Source: Rhodospirillaceae bacterium (lineage in GTDB: Bacteria > Pseudomonadota > Alphaproteobacteria > GCA-2731375). Taken from it: 64,000 nt of DNA. How positions within the stretch are numbered: position 1 is the stretch's first letter; every line of letters begins with the position of its first letter. The stretch is taken from the NCBI GenBank assembly GCA_018660265.1, contig JABJKS010000040.1, positions 35,234 to 99,233 of the forward strand, in the 5' to 3' direction. The notes under the pieces are model-generated. The model was not told the origin of the DNA and made no database searches. It worked only from the letters and a program-made list of their open reading frames with translations. The translations under genes were made by a program, and so were the position numbers. Below are positions 51,483-61,114 of the stretch, in pieces.

Positions 51483-52103
51483 CTACGTTGTTTTTTTTGC
51501 GCCTATCCTGGGCTCGGCACCGGTGAACAGACGGCGGATGTTTTGATGATGGCGAATAAACACCAACACTGCCATGAATGCGGCCAGTTCCATCATTTGC
51601 CAATTGCCCAGCCAAAAGACAAAGCCCGGACCCGCCAGGGCCGCAATTAATGCTGCTAATGAGGAATAACGCAGGACACCTGCGACCACCAACCAAGTCA
51701 AACAACAAAGCAAACCGGACGGCCAGTTTATGGCCAGGATCACGCCCAGATACGTGGCGACCCCCTTGCCGCCCCTGAATTTCAGCCAGACCGGGAACAG
51801 ATGCCCGATAAAGGCCCCGCCGCCCGCCAGCACGGCTGTATCGGGACCATACATATTGGCCAGCAACACCGCCGCTGCACCCTTGCCGCCATCCAAAATC
51901 AAGGTCAATGCGGCCAGGCCCTTGTTGCCCGTACGCAGCACATTGGTGGCACCAATATTGCCGGAGCCGATGGAACGTACATCGCCCAGGCCCGCAAGGC
52001 GCGTCAGTATCAGGCCAAAGGGAATGGACCCCAACAAATAGCCAAAGGCTGCTGCGGCCCAAAACGGCCAGATATAGGTAAAATCACCCATGGGACTTGG
52101 CAT
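51483..52103 (-). CDS. plsY: Glycerol-3-phosphate acyltransferase PlsY
   Basis: 206 residues, five-helix membrane protein. The three cytosolic motifs are intact: GSIPFG with [15 protein letters not shown], the GGKG pair in [10 protein letters not shown], and [18 protein letters not shown]. It uses acyl-phosphate to acylate glycerol-3-phosphate, the first step in phospholipid synthesis. It follows the pyrBC' pair by 10 bp, suggesting one transcript that also reads on towards preTA. The start at 52103 is an ATG; ATG at 52091 is a possible alternative. Confidence 0.94.
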   Translation of the reverse strand: MPSPMGDFTYIWPFWAAAAFGYLLGSIPFGLILTRLAGLGDVRSIGSGNIGATNVLRTGNKGLAALTLILDGGKGAAAVLLANMYGPDTAVLAGGGAFIGHLFPVWLKFRGGKGVATYLGVILAINWPSGLLCCLTWLVVAGVLRYSSLAALIAALAGPGFVFWLGNWQMMELAAFMAVLVFIRHHQNIRRLFTGAEPRIGAKKTT

Positions 52104-52113
52104 TGCCTAATTC

Positions 52114-53409
52114 CTATTTTGCGGAGTCGGAGTATACCACTTTTCCATCAACAATGGTGCGCCAGGCCCGGCCCTGCACAGGGCGGCCATGATAGGGCGT
52201 GTTCTTGGCCTTGGAGTGGAAGCCGTCTTCATCAATCCGCCAGGGTATGTTTGGATCGAAGATCAACAGATCCGCCGGTGCGCCTGGTGCCAGTTTACCG
52301 CCGCGCAGGCCCAACAGTTCCGCCGGGCGGGAGGTCATTTTCGCCAACAGATCAGACAGGCCAAGGGCACCGTTATGATACAGCTGCAAGGCCAGGGGCA
52401 GCATTGTTTCCAGGCCGATAATCCCCGTCGCCGCCAATTCGAAGGGCAGGCGTTTAGATTCCACATCCTGCGGGTCGTGGCAGGAACAAATCACATCAAT
52501 GGTGCCATCCGCCAAGCCATCGACGACCGCCTGACGATCCGCCTCTGAGCGCAAGGGGGGCGCGGTTTTGGCGAAACTGCGGTATTGCCCCACGGCTTCC
52601 TCGTTCATGGCGAAATTATGCACGGCTGCAGCAGCGGACACAGGCAAGCCCTGTGCCTTGCCCCTGGCCATAGCCTCAATCGCCTGTGCCGTGGACAGGC
52701 AGGCCGCGTGATAACGCCCGCCGGTCATCTCGACGAGGCGTAGATCCCGTTCCACCATGATGGTTTCCGCCTGGGTCGGAATACCCGGCAGACCCAGACG
52801 CATGGCAATTTCGCCTGAATTCATCACGCCATTGCGGGCCAAGGCGGGTTCTTCGGGGTAATGACAGATCAACAGATTGAAGGCCGAGGCATAGCTGAGG
52901 ACCCGGCGCATGACCTGGGCATCGGCGACAGCCCGGTCTGCATCGGTGAAGGCGACCGCGTCGGCCTCGGCCATCAAACCCAGCTCCGCCATCTGCTGGC
53001 CCTCCAGCCCCCTTGTGATGGCGGCCATGGGATGGATCCGTACAGAAGCCTTATCCCGGGCCTGACGCTTGATATATTCCACCAGGGCAACGTCATCGAT
53101 TACCGGGTCTGTATTGGGTTGCACGATAATACAGGTGATACCGCCCGCCGCCGCCGCGTCCGAGGCAGAGGCAAGGGTTTCCTTATGCTCGGCCCCCGGT
53201 TCGCCGACAAAAACCCGCATATCGATCAGTCCAGGACACAATACCCGGCCGCCGCAATCCACCACAGCGGCAACCTCCGGCGTGCCGCTAGCAAACAAAT
53301 CCGGGCCCAGATCAGCGATCTGCCCATCCTTGGTCAATAGCGCACCGGGACTGTCCAAACCGCTGGCCGGATCAATTAGCCGGGCATTGATATAGGCGAT
53401 ATCGCTCAT
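52114..53409 (-). CDS. Dihydroorotase-like protein without metal ligands (PyrC'-type pseudo-enzyme)
   Basis: 431 residues of the class I dihydroorotase fold. The metal-binding H-x-H is replaced: [13 protein letters not shown] has Arg65 and Phe67 in the two histidine positions. Later ligand segments are also changed ([21 protein letters not shown]). In Pseudomonas an inactive PyrC' holds aspartate carbamoyltransferase in a complex, and similar pseudo-DHOases follow pyrB in Alphaproteobacteria. The ATG overlaps the pyrB stop as ATGA, which fits a structural partner of PyrB. A true dihydroorotase should be encoded elsewhere. Confidence 0.9.
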   Translation of the reverse strand: MSDIAYINARLIDPASGLDSPGALLTKDGQIADLGPDLFASGTPEVAAVVDCGGRVLCPGLIDMRVFVGEPGAEHKETLASASDAAAAGGITCIIVQPNTDPVIDDVALVEYIKRQARDKASVRIHPMAAITRGLEGQQMAELGLMAEADAVAFTDADRAVADAQVMRRVLSYASAFNLLICHYPEEPALARNGVMNSGEIAMRLGLPGIPTQAETIMVERDLRLVEMTGGRYHAACLSTAQAIEAMARGKAQGLPVSAAAAVHNFAMNEEAVGQYRSFAKTAPPLRSEADRQAVVDGLADGTIDVICSCHDPQDVESKRLPFELAATGIIGLETMLPLALQLYHNGALGLSDLLAKMTSRPAELLGLRGGKLAPGAPADLLIFDPNIPWRIDEDGFHSKAKNTPYHGRPVQGRAWRTIVDGKVVYSDSAK

Positions 53410-54398
53410 GACGCACCCCCATCCGGCCCGCCACTAGGACCAATCGGCGGCAGGTTCGAGGGACGGCGGGAGAGTAGATCCAACACGGCCATGCGCACAG
53501 CCACGCCCATCTCCACCTGCTCGCGAATAACACTGCGATTGATGTCGTCCGCCAACTCGCTATCAATTTCCACGCCCCGGTTCATCGGCCCCGGATGCAT
53601 GATCAAGGCTTCTGGCTTTGCCTTTGACAGCTTGGCCTGGTCCAGGCCAAAGAAGTGATAATATTCCCGGGTAGAAGGCACATAGGCACCGTTCATGCGT
53701 TCGTTTTGTAAACGCAGCATCATGACGATATCAACGTCCCGGAGGCCTTTTTCCATATTATGGTAGACGTCCACACCCATGCGGTCCATCTGGCCCGGCA
53801 ACAGGGTAGGCGGGGCGATGGCGCGGACATGTGCACCCATGATATTCAGCAGCATGATGTTGGAGCGTGCCACCCGGCTGTGCAGAATATCGCCGCAAAT
53901 GGCCACGGTCAGGCCATGCAGATGACCCAGTCGGCGGCGAATGGTCAAGGCATCCAGCAAAGCCTGGGTCGGATGTTCGTGAGAGCCGTCACCGGCATTG
54001 ATAACGCTGCAATCCATTTTCTGGCTTAACAGCGCAACGGCGCCAGAGTGCGGATGGCGGACCACCAGGGTGTCTGGATGCATGGCATTCAAGGTCGCCG
54101 CCGTATCGATCAGGGTCTCGCCCTTTTTGATCGCAGATGCGGTCGCCGTCATATTAATGACGTCCGCGCCCAGGCGCTTGCCTGCCAGTTCGAACGAAGT
54201 GCGGGTCCGGGTGGAGGTTTCGAAAAACAGATTGATTTGTGTGCGACCGCCCAGGATGGATCGCTTTTTATCGACCTGACGATTTTGCGCGACGTATTCG
54301 TCGGACAGATCAAGGATCTCTGTGATATCGGGCGCTGACAGCCCCTCGATACCAAGGAGATGACGGAAGGGAGGCTGGTTGGCGGATATATCACTCAT
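53406..54398 (-). CDS. pyrB: Aspartate carbamoyltransferase catalytic subunit
   Basis: 330 residues. [12 protein letters not shown] near 60 binds carbamoyl phosphate, HPTQALLDA and the HPGPMNRG segment bind aspartate and phosphate, and the whole length is standard. It makes N-carbamoyl-aspartate in pyrimidine synthesis. The start at ATG 54398 is used rather than the TTG before it. The pseudo-dihydroorotase is coupled downstream and plsY follows. The C-terminal tail is unusually rich in Pro and Gly ([12 protein letters not shown]). Confidence 0.95.
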   Translation of the reverse strand: MSDISANQPPFRHLLGIEGLSAPDITEILDLSDEYVAQNRQVDKKRSILGGRTQINLFFETSTRTRTSFELAGKRLGADVINMTATASAIKKGETLIDTAATLNAMHPDTLVVRHPHSGAVALLSQKMDCSVINAGDGSHEHPTQALLDALTIRRRLGHLHGLTVAICGDILHSRVARSNIMLLNIMGAHVRAIAPPTLLPGQMDRMGVDVYHNMEKGLRDVDIVMMLRLQNERMNGAYVPSTREYYHFFGLDQAKLSKAKPEALIMHPGPMNRGVEIDSELADDINRSVIREQVEMGVAVRMAVLDLLSRRPSNLPPIGPSGGPDGGAS

Positions 54399-54476
54399 CA
54401 AAAGGGGATCTTATAGGAGCGTCCGGGACTTGGTGCAATACTGAGAATATAAATTGAGCAGATAGGACCAAAAACA

Positions 54477-54800
54477 ATGAACGAAGCAAACCCGGGACGT
54501 CTGGACCCAAACGGTCGCGTGATCAAGCTTTCCGGGGCAAATCGTGGCATCGGGGCGGCCATTACCCGCCACCTGCACGAAGCCGGTTATCGCCTCAACC
54601 TTGGGGCCCGTTGGCCCGGTGCTATTGAACAAAGTGCAGGCGATGACTGTATGCACCAGGCATTTGATGCGCTGGATCCCGAATCGGCCCAAGGCTGGAC
54701 AGATGCCACCATGGCCAATTTCGGCAGGATCGGCGGTCTGGTCAACAACGCCGATCCTGCCGCCGTCCCCATCAATGCGGCTTTTGAGCCCCTGCCATGA
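54477..54800 (+). pseudogene. Truncated short-chain dehydrogenase (N-terminal remnant)
   Basis: 107 residues resembling the first 40% of an SDR: LSGANRGIGAAI near 19-30 is the dinucleotide motif, followed by NLGARWP, and VNNAD near 88 is the NNAG segment. The chain stops before the catalytic Tyr-Lys region. The stop overlaps the DUF423 ATG as ATGA, so the deletion seems to have fused this remnant to the next gene. It may still be translated and couple to DUF423. It starts 78 bp from the divergent pyrB. Confidence 0.65.
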
Positions 54801-55213
54801 TTGGGGCCACAAATGGAGCCACGACAAGCGCAGCGCAGCAACGCTGGCCCTTGGTTTTCGCCGGCCTGTCCGGGGCCCTGGCGGTTTTAATCGCGGCGGG
54901 CACGGCGCATGATTTGAAGGAGTCCATGGCCGCACCTGATTTGGAACGTATCCACACCGCCGTGCGCTATCAGATCTGGCATGCCCTGGCCTTGCTGGGC
55001 GTGGCCGCCCTGAACATGCGGGGACCATCAACGCCCCTGCGTATCGCCGCCTACAGCTTTGCCTTGGGCAGTGTCTTGTTCTGCGGCGGGCTATATTTGC
55101 TGTCGTTTACGGGCCTGGTCTATTTTGGCTGGCTGACGCCCATCGGCGGGTTATCGTTCATGGCGGGCTGGCTGGCCCTGGCATGGCATGGCTGGCGCTT
55201 TAGAAGCAGTTGA
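54797..55213 (+). CDS. DUF423 membrane protein
   Basis: 138 residues with four hydrophobic helices (VFAGLSGALAVLIAAGTA, YQIWHALALLGVAAL, IAAYSFALGSVLFCGGLYLL, GGLSFMAGWLALAW), the pattern of DUF423/YwdK-type proteins. The GTAHDLK and RYQIWHALALL segments are the conserved core. The function is unknown. The ATG at 54797 overlaps the stop of the SDR remnant. Its last bases overlap a possible small antisense gene. Confidence 0.85.
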   Translation: MIGATNGATTSAAQQRWPLVFAGLSGALAVLIAAGTAHDLKESMAAPDLERIHTAVRYQIWHALALLGVAALNMRGPSTPLRIAAYSFALGSVLFCGGLYLLSFTGLVYFGWLTPIGGLSFMAGWLALAWHGWRFRSS

Positions 55214-55355
55214 ACAGGCCCGTTTGCAGGGTTAGATAATGTTGTATCAGACCGTCAAAGAAGAAAGACCAGGCAGACAACAACGTCCCCTTGAAGCCGG
55301 CAACCAAAACCAGGCCGAACAAACCGCCCGCGCCGATGGTCGCAATATTTGTCAT
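55200..55355 (-). CDS. Possible 51-residue hydrophobic protein
   Basis: The frame starts at an ATG preceded by GGGAAACAGG and encodes MTNIATIGAGGLFG..., with a hydrophobic, glycine-containing first half (GLFGLVLVAGF) and an aromatic middle (WSFFFDGLIQ). It could be a small inner-membrane protein. It overlaps the last 14 bases of DUF423 on the other strand and diverges from the glycosyltransferase. There is no family recognition, so it may be chance; the good start context and otherwise empty 200-bp gap speak for it. Confidence 0.35.
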   Translation of the reverse strand: MTNIATIGAGGLFGLVLVAGFKGTLLSAWSFFFDGLIQHYLTLQTGLFNCF

Positions 55356-55414
55356 CCTGTTTCCCATAGGCACACTATAAACCTAAATCCAGACGTTTCG
55401 AAACGGGTAACCCA

Positions 55415-56245
55415 ATGCCTCTTGTTTCCATTCTAATGGCGGCCTTTCAGGCGGAAGCGACCATCACGGCGGCAGTCAACAGCGTCATGCGGCAAAAACA
55501 TCCACACTGGGAATTGATAATTGCGTCCGATTGCGGTGCGGATTACATAGATTTATGCCGGGCCAGTGGCATCCAAGATAAGCGCATTCGTATGGTCAAA
55601 TCGCCCACAATCGGGGCTGGCCCCTCTGTGGCGCGCAACGCCGCCTTTGACCAGGCACGGGGTGATTTTCTGGCCATTCTGGATAGTGACGATACCTGGA
55701 AGGCGGACAAACTATCGGCCCTGCTGCCGCTTGCCATGAAATCAGGCCTGGCCTGTGACAATACCTGCGCCGTCAATCCGGATGGCAGTGTTATTGCGAC
55801 AGCCTATCCGATAGACAACACGCAGAGAGACATCGACGCCCTGGCCATGATCAACAGCGGCGTGCCCCATTTCCCGTTGCTGCGCCGGGAGATAGCCGGC
55901 AATGGCTTTCAGGCGGAACTGCGCTTTGCCGAAGACGTGGTCTTCAATATGGAGGCTATCAGTCGGGCCGGTGCCATGACGTTGCTGCCCCGACCCCTAA
56001 CCAACTATATTCAGCGCCCCAACAGCGCCACCAACAATGCTACGGCCTGGCGTCGAGCTGAAGCTGCCTACGGACAAATCCTGGCAATGTTGGAAGCCGG
56101 GGAATTGGCGGTACCGTCCGGGGTAAACGCTGCGATCTGGACGGCTTTCAAGGATAAGCGCCGTCTTAATCTAGCCTATGGTGCAGCGGTGGAGAGCGGT
56201 ACGGCGACGACGTTCCAGGACTTCTTGTCGCAGCAGCGCAAATAG
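55415..56245 (+). CDS. Family 2 glycosyltransferase
   Basis: 276 residues. VSILMAAFQAEATITAAVNSV opens a GT-A fold, GPSVARNAAF is the usual pre-catalytic loop, DSDD near 90 is the metal-binding DxD-type motif, and FAEDVVF supplies the ED base pair. It should transfer an activated sugar to a lipid, polysaccharide or protein. No surface-polysaccharide genes are adjacent, so the acceptor is unknown. No transmembrane helix is seen. Confidence 0.85.
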   Translation: MPLVSILMAAFQAEATITAAVNSVMRQKHPHWELIIASDCGADYIDLCRASGIQDKRIRMVKSPTIGAGPSVARNAAFDQARGDFLAILDSDDTWKADKLSALLPLAMKSGLACDNTCAVNPDGSVIATAYPIDNTQRDIDALAMINSGVPHFPLLRREIAGNGFQAELRFAEDVVFNMEAISRAGAMTLLPRPLTNYIQRPNSATNNATAWRRAEAAYGQILAMLEAGELAVPSGVNAAIWTAFKDKRRLNLAYGAAVESGTATTFQDFLSQQRK

Positions 56246-56404
56246 CTCTGAATAGCCTTGGCAAGGCGACCATTTTAGTGAAATATGGCGTCTGGTCGGT
56301 CTCATCCGCCGTACCGGAAAATAATTCGCGTGCAATCACGCCGTTGGGATGATGTTTCGACGGAAAATGATGGTATACGACGAACAACAAGGGAGACTTA
56401 TGTG

Positions 56405-57733
56405 ATGAATATCTACAAAAGATCCGGCAGGGCGACACTGCTGGCGACCGGATTGGCCGCCGCGGTTAGTTTAACCGCCGGCATTGCCAATGCCGCTGAT
56501 GAAGTGATCATGGCGGTACCAACGTTTTTGACCGGCGCTGGGGCACCGGCCTTTGGCGTACCCGCACGCAACGGTGCTGAAGTTATTATCGAGGCGATCA
56601 ACAAGGGTACCCTGCCCGCGCCCTACGATAAAAGCGGCAAGGGTCTGGCGGGCCGTCAGATCAAGGCGTTGATTTATGATGAATCGGGGGGCGGGGCAAA
56701 GCAGGTCACCGAATTCCGCAACAAAGTTCAACGGCAGAACGTTGACCTGTTCGTTGGCTATATTTCTTCAGGCACCTGTGCCGCCATCACACCGGTGGCC
56801 GAAGAATTGAAGATGCTGACGATCTTCCCGATTTGCGGCACGCCGCGGATCTTTGAAGAAATCAACAAGAACCCGAAATACGTCTTCCGCACCATGGGCC
56901 ATGCGACGGCAGATGGCGTGGCCGAGGCCCATTACGTCAAGGCGAACATGCCCGGCGTCAAGGGTTACACCGGGATCAACCAGAACTATGCCTGGGGTCA
57001 GGATTCCTGGCGCGACTTCGATCTTGCCATGAAGCAGTTGATGCCAGGCGTTCCCGCTTCGGACAAGGCGCAATGGCCGAAAATCTTCTCCGGCCAATAC
57101 GGCACGGAAATTTCGGCTCTGATGTTGTCGAAAGAACCATTGGTGCATAACAGCATGTGGGGCGGCGACCTGGAGGCTTTCATTTTCCAAGGCGCAGCAC
57201 GCGGCCTGTTCCGGAAGAAAAAGCTGCTGTTCTCGGTTGCTGATACCTCCGTCTACCGGCTTGGCAAGAAGGTACCGACCGGCGTCATTCTTGGCGCCCG
57301 TGGCCCCTATGGCATCTTTGCCGCCAATGTGGACACGCCTTTGAACAACTGGTTCCGCAAGGTCTATATCGACCGCTACTCGGTGCCCCCCGTCGGCGGT
57401 TCTTATCAAGCGGCCCAGGGCGTGCTGGCGGCGAAATACGCCTATGACAAGGCGGCCGGGATGAACGGTGGCAAATTCCCCAGCAAGGATCAGGTCATCG
57501 CCGCCCTGGAAGGCGCGACGTACCAGGGTCTTGCCGCCAAGGTCCATATGAACCGCTCGAACGGTCATCAGGCCGCCACCATCCACCAGATCGGTATCCT
57601 GGAATGGGACAAGGAAGCGGGCGAACCCATCATGACAAAGGTCACCACCTTCCCAGCCGACTGTGTGATGCCGCCCCCGGGCGTCAACGGCACAGAATGG
57701 CTGAAAGGCGGCATGAAGGGCGCCAAGTGCTAG
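56405..57733 (+). CDS. ABC transporter substrate-binding protein, branched-chain amino-acid/urea type
   Basis: 442 residues with a signal peptide (about 1-31, cleavage near ANA-ADE) and the type I periplasmic-binding fold. IKALIYDESGGGAKQVTEFRN and VDLFVGYISSGTCAAITPVAEE are in the Leu/Ile/Val-binding pattern, and the length is above the 370-390 residues of LivJ. It delivers a ligand to the permeases below. The ATG at 56405 follows GGGAGA; a GTG at 56402 adjoins it. The ligand is not inferable; the downstream epimerase and DHDPS genes hint at a sugar acid or similar compound. Confidence 0.88.
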   Translation: MNIYKRSGRATLLATGLAAAVSLTAGIANAADEVIMAVPTFLTGAGAPAFGVPARNGAEVIIEAINKGTLPAPYDKSGKGLAGRQIKALIYDESGGGAKQVTEFRNKVQRQNVDLFVGYISSGTCAAITPVAEELKMLTIFPICGTPRIFEEINKNPKYVFRTMGHATADGVAEAHYVKANMPGVKGYTGINQNYAWGQDSWRDFDLAMKQLMPGVPASDKAQWPKIFSGQYGTEISALMLSKEPLVHNSMWGGDLEAFIFQGAARGLFRKKKLLFSVADTSVYRLGKKVPTGVILGARGPYGIFAANVDTPLNNWFRKVYIDRYSVPPVGGSYQAAQGVLAAKYAYDKAAGMNGGKFPSKDQVIAALEGATYQGLAAKVHMNRSNGHQAATIHQIGILEWDKEAGEPIMTKVTTFPADCVMPPPGVNGTEWLKGGMKGAKC

Positions 57734-57744
57734 ATAAGTTACTG

Positions 57745-57772
57745 CCGGGGACGCTCAATCGGGCGTCCCCGG
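57745..57772 (+). terminator. Hairpin between the binding-protein and permease genes
   Basis: CCGGGGACGC (57745-57754) pairs perfectly with GCGTCCCCGG (57763-57772), a 10-bp stem with an 8-nt loop, followed by a mixed AT stretch (AACTTATTTTG). It is probably a partial terminator or mRNA stabiliser that keeps the binding protein in excess over the membrane subunits, as often seen in such operons. Confidence 0.65.
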
Positions 57773-57821
57773 AACTTATTTTGTTCTATGATTTTGATTT
57801 TTCCAAAATAGCGAGCCCACA

Positions 57822-58718
57822 GTGCAAGAGTTGATCGTCATCCTGGTCGACGGCTTGGTATTTTCATCCTACCTGTTCATGGTCGCCGTCGGGTTGACCG
57901 TGATCTTCGGTGTGATGAAGATCCTGAACGTGACCCACGGATCGTTTTACGCCTTTGGCGCCTATATGTCGGCCACCTTGATCGGGGCCTATTACGAAAC
58001 CGATTGGCCGGAATTCGGCGGTTTTCTGGCCATTTTTGCCGCCGCGTTGATTATCGGCGTGTTCTTCGGCATCGTCCTTGAACGCGGATTGCTGCGGTTT
58101 CTTTATCATCGGGACGAACATATTATAGTGTTGGCGACGTTCGCCATGTTCCTGGTCCTCGAAGACGTCCTGATGATGATCTGGGGCACGGACCCTTATT
58201 ACGCCTATGAGCCCATGGCGTTGTTGGGAATCGTGGATATCGCGGAATTGACCTTTGATGTCTACAGCCTGACCCTGATCGGCCTTGCGGCGATCGTCGG
58301 TTTGGGCCTGTGGCTGGGCCTGACAAAAACCAAATGGGGCAAATTGCTGCTGGCGGTCATTTTTGACCGGGAGATCAGCCAGGCCATGGGCATTAACGTG
58401 ACCGTGGTGTTTACGGTGACCTTTGTCATTGGTGCCATTATGGGCGCCTTGGGTGGGGCCTATATAGCACCGACCATATCTGTTTCCCCCGGCATTGGGG
58501 TAGAGGTGATCGTGTTGGCCTTCGCCGTCGTCGTCATAGGGGGCATGGGCTCTATTCCCGGTGCCATGATTGGTGCGGTCCTGGTTGGCGTCAGCCGGGC
58601 CGCAGCGGTGCATAAATTCCCGGAGATCGAATTGTTCGTGATTTACGCGATTATGGCCCTGGTCCTGGCCATCCGCCCCGAAGGCCTGTTCGCACCGGCA
58701 CAGGCCAGGAAAATCTGA
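57822..58718 (+). CDS. ABC transporter permease, LivH type
   Basis: 298 residues, about eight hydrophobic helices. GLTVIFGVMKILNVTHGSFYAFGAY near the start and the cytoplasmic coupling loop around SQAMGINV with AFAVVVIGGMGSIPGAMIGA are strongly LivH-like. It forms the membrane channel with the LivM-type partner. GTG is the start, 88 bp after the binding-protein gene across the hairpin. Its stop TGA overlaps the next ATG (TGATG). Confidence 0.92.
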   Translation: MQELIVILVDGLVFSSYLFMVAVGLTVIFGVMKILNVTHGSFYAFGAYMSATLIGAYYETDWPEFGGFLAIFAAALIIGVFFGIVLERGLLRFLYHRDEHIIVLATFAMFLVLEDVLMMIWGTDPYYAYEPMALLGIVDIAELTFDVYSLTLIGLAAIVGLGLWLGLTKTKWGKLLLAVIFDREISQAMGINVTVVFTVTFVIGAIMGALGGAYIAPTISVSPGIGVEVIVLAFAVVVIGGMGSIPGAMIGAVLVGVSRAAAVHKFPEIELFVIYAIMALVLAIRPEGLFAPAQARKI

Positions 58719-59662
58719 TGCGGTATTTAGATAAAACCGTCGTCGGTCTGTCCATAGTCTTTGTCGCCCTGGTCTTCGCTGACTTTTTCATGGCGGAATG
58801 GATGCGTTTCATCGGCCTGCAAAGTCTGGCCCGCGGCGCTGTTGCCCTTGGGCTTTTGGTATTGTGGCGCACGGGTCTGGTCTCGTTCGGACACGCGCTC
58901 TATTTCGGTTTCGGTGCCTATGCCGCCGCGATGTTGACGCTGATCGGCTATCACGACGCATTTTTGCTGGTCTTTGCCGGCACCTTGAGCGCCGGTGTCC
59001 TGGCATTTTTCCTGGGATTTTTGCTGCGCCGTTACCGGGCGATCTTTTTTGCCCTTTTAAACATGGCGTTCTCCATGATCCTGTACGGCGTCATCGTGAA
59101 GACCGAGGAACTAGGCAGCACCGATGGCTTCTCGGTTCTGACACCGACCTTCCTGGGCTATGCCCCTGAAGGCGAGGCCGTCCAAACCACCCTGTTCCTG
59201 TTCACTCTGTGCTTCACATATATCATCACCGTCGGGGTACATCTGTACATGAAGACGACCCTTGGCAGCATGTCCATGGCCGTGCGGGAGAACGAGATCC
59301 GGGTGGAGTATTTGGGTTATTCGGCGGAAAAAGTCATCCATGTCAAATATGTCTTTTCGGGCCTGGTGGCAGGTTTTGGCGGGGCGATCATGGCATTGGC
59401 AGTGGGCCAGGTTGATCCCGATTCCATGGCCAATTGGAATGTTTCCGGCGAATTCGTTTTCATCACCATCCTCAGCGGTATCGGCAATGTGGGGGCGACC
59501 TTTATCGGTGCCTTTGTCTTTGAGTTGATCCGCACCTACGCCTTTGAATATGCCCCGCAAATCTGGCAGTTCATCCTTGGCGGCAGCTTGCTGGCGATCA
59601 TTATGTTCCTGCCTGATGGTATCTGGTCCTTGTTTTCACGCTTTCGCAAGTCGGAAGGGTAG
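58718..59662 (+). CDS. ABC transporter permease, LivM type
   Basis: 314 residues, about eight to nine helices. GLVSFGHALYFGFGAYAAAM and the loop MAVRENEIRVEYLGYSAEKV are the LivM signatures, and AGFGGAIMALAVGQVDP follows. It pairs with the LivH-type permease, and the coupled TGATG junction supports equal amounts. The ATP-binding subunit gene begins six bases after its stop. Confidence 0.92.
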   Translation: MRYLDKTVVGLSIVFVALVFADFFMAEWMRFIGLQSLARGAVALGLLVLWRTGLVSFGHALYFGFGAYAAAMLTLIGYHDAFLLVFAGTLSAGVLAFFLGFLLRRYRAIFFALLNMAFSMILYGVIVKTEELGSTDGFSVLTPTFLGYAPEGEAVQTTLFLFTLCFTYIITVGVHLYMKTTLGSMSMAVRENEIRVEYLGYSAEKVIHVKYVFSGLVAGFGGAIMALAVGQVDPDSMANWNVSGEFVFITILSGIGNVGATFIGAFVFELIRTYAFEYAPQIWQFILGGSLLAIIMFLPDGIWSLFSRFRKSEG

Positions 59663-59668
59663 GCTGCC

Positions 59669-60472
59669 ATGACCGTCGTATTGGAAGTCCGTGACCTGCA
59701 AAAAACCTTTGGTGCCGTTGTCGCCGCCAAGGACATTAATGTCACGGTCAATGAACATGAAATCATCGGTATTATCGGCGCCAATGGCGCGGGGAAAACC
59801 ACTTTCGTCAATATGGTCACCGGCTATTTGAAGCCGACCTCGGGGCATATCGAATTCGCGGGCCGGAACATTATGGGCCTGCCGCCCCGAACCATTACCA
59901 AACTGGGCATTTCACGATCCTTTCAGGTGCCCCAGGTTTTTGCTTCGGAAAGCGTGTTCGACAACCTGATGATGGCCTATGCCATATCGGAGGAAACGGG
60001 CATGGGGCTGTTGTCGCCTCTGTACAACGATGAACGTGCCGCGCGGGTGGATGGCCACCTGGGTCGTTACCAGATTGCCGAATACCGCAACGCCACCGCT
60101 TCCACCCTGCCCCAGGGCGTGCGCAAGTTGTTGGACATCGCCATGGCGGCGGTCAGCAACCCAACAATTTTGATGCTGGACGAACCGACATCGGGCATCT
60201 CGGTTGAGGAAAAATTCGGCCTTATGGACATCATCATGGAGGCCTTGCATCAGGACAAAACGACTGTTCTGTTTATTGAACACGACATGGAAATCGTCGA
60301 ACGCTATGTCTCCAGGGTCCTGGCCTTTTATCAGGGTGAGGTGATTTGTGATGCGCCCACGGCAGAGGCCTTGATAGACCCCGGCGTCCGGGAATTCGTG
60401 ATCGGAGAGGAATATCACCGCACACGGACCGAAATTGCGGCCAATAATGGAGGGGAAGCCGACAATGCTTAA
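59669..60472 (+). CDS. ABC transporter ATP-binding protein, LivG type
   Basis: 267 residues. Walker A is GANGAGKTTF, Walker B is ILMLDEPTSGI and the H-loop is IEHDMEIVE. The signature reads LPQGVRKLLDIAMA, a deviation from the usual LSGGQ, seen in some LivG-like proteins. It powers uptake with the LivF-type subunit. The stop overlaps the LivF start by 8 bp. Confidence 0.92.
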   Translation: MTVVLEVRDLQKTFGAVVAAKDINVTVNEHEIIGIIGANGAGKTTFVNMVTGYLKPTSGHIEFAGRNIMGLPPRTITKLGISRSFQVPQVFASESVFDNLMMAYAISEETGMGLLSPLYNDERAARVDGHLGRYQIAEYRNATASTLPQGVRKLLDIAMAAVSNPTILMLDEPTSGISVEEKFGLMDIIMEALHQDKTTVLFIEHDMEIVERYVSRVLAFYQGEVICDAPTAEALIDPGVREFVIGEEYHRTRTEIAANNGGEADNA

Positions 60473-61109
60473 AGTCAGCGGCCTTGATGTCAATATCGGC
60501 CCAACACCTATTCTGCGCAATCTGACCCTGGAAGTACCGGCCGGTACCATGTGCGGCCTGATCGGGCGCAACGGTGCCGGTAAGACAACGTTCCTGCGCG
60601 CCATCATGGGCGCACTGGCGGCGCAGTCCGGGCAGGCTATGTTCGGCCATCAGGATTTGTTGAAGATCCAGCCCCACAAGCGGGCCCATATGGGCATCGG
60701 CTTCATGCCCGAAGACCGTCGCCTGGTCCCCGCTTTGACGGTGGAGGAAAATATCCTGGTGCCGGTCTGGGCCACAGGGATGGAGGACTGGCAGGACCGC
60801 CTGGATTGGATCTATGGTCTGATGCCTGAAGTTGCCGAATTCCGCAATCGCGGCTCGTTGGAGCTGTCGGGCGGACAGCAAAAATTCGTCGCCTTCGCCC
60901 GGGCCCTGATGGTGGGAACGCATTTGCTGTTGCTGGATGAACCCAGCGAAGGCATCGCGCCGGTCTTTGCCCAGCGAATGGGCGAGATCATGAAAAGCCT
61001 GAAGGACGAGGGCGAAAGCGTGCTGGTGGCTGAATCCAATGACAAGCATGTGGCTGGCCTGCTGGATCGCACCTTTGTGATTGAACGCGGCAGCATCGTC
61101 TCGGACTGA
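60465..61109 (+). CDS. ABC transporter ATP-binding protein, LivF type
   Basis: 214 residues. Walker A is GRNGAGKTTF, the signature is LSGGQQKFVAFARAL (canonical, in contrast to the LivG-type partner) and Walker B is LLLLDEPSEGI. The ATG at 60465 has GGAGGGG upstream and lies inside the end of the LivG gene, so it is translationally coupled; an in-frame start at 60435 is not needed. The epimerase gene starts five bases after its stop, extending the operon. Confidence 0.92.
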   Translation: MLKVSGLDVNIGPTPILRNLTLEVPAGTMCGLIGRNGAGKTTFLRAIMGALAAQSGQAMFGHQDLLKIQPHKRAHMGIGFMPEDRRLVPALTVEENILVPVWATGMEDWQDRLDWIYGLMPEVAEFRNRGSLELSGGQQKFVAFARALMVGTHLLLLDEPSEGIAPVFAQRMGEIMKSLKDEGESVLVAESNDKHVAGLLDRTFVIERGSIVSD

Positions 61110-61114
61110 ACGCC

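Noticed and set aside
51418..52062. Alternative 214-codon frame over plsY
   Set aside because: It overlaps plsY, whose three catalytic motifs are intact in the other frame; composition of this frame is not protein-like.
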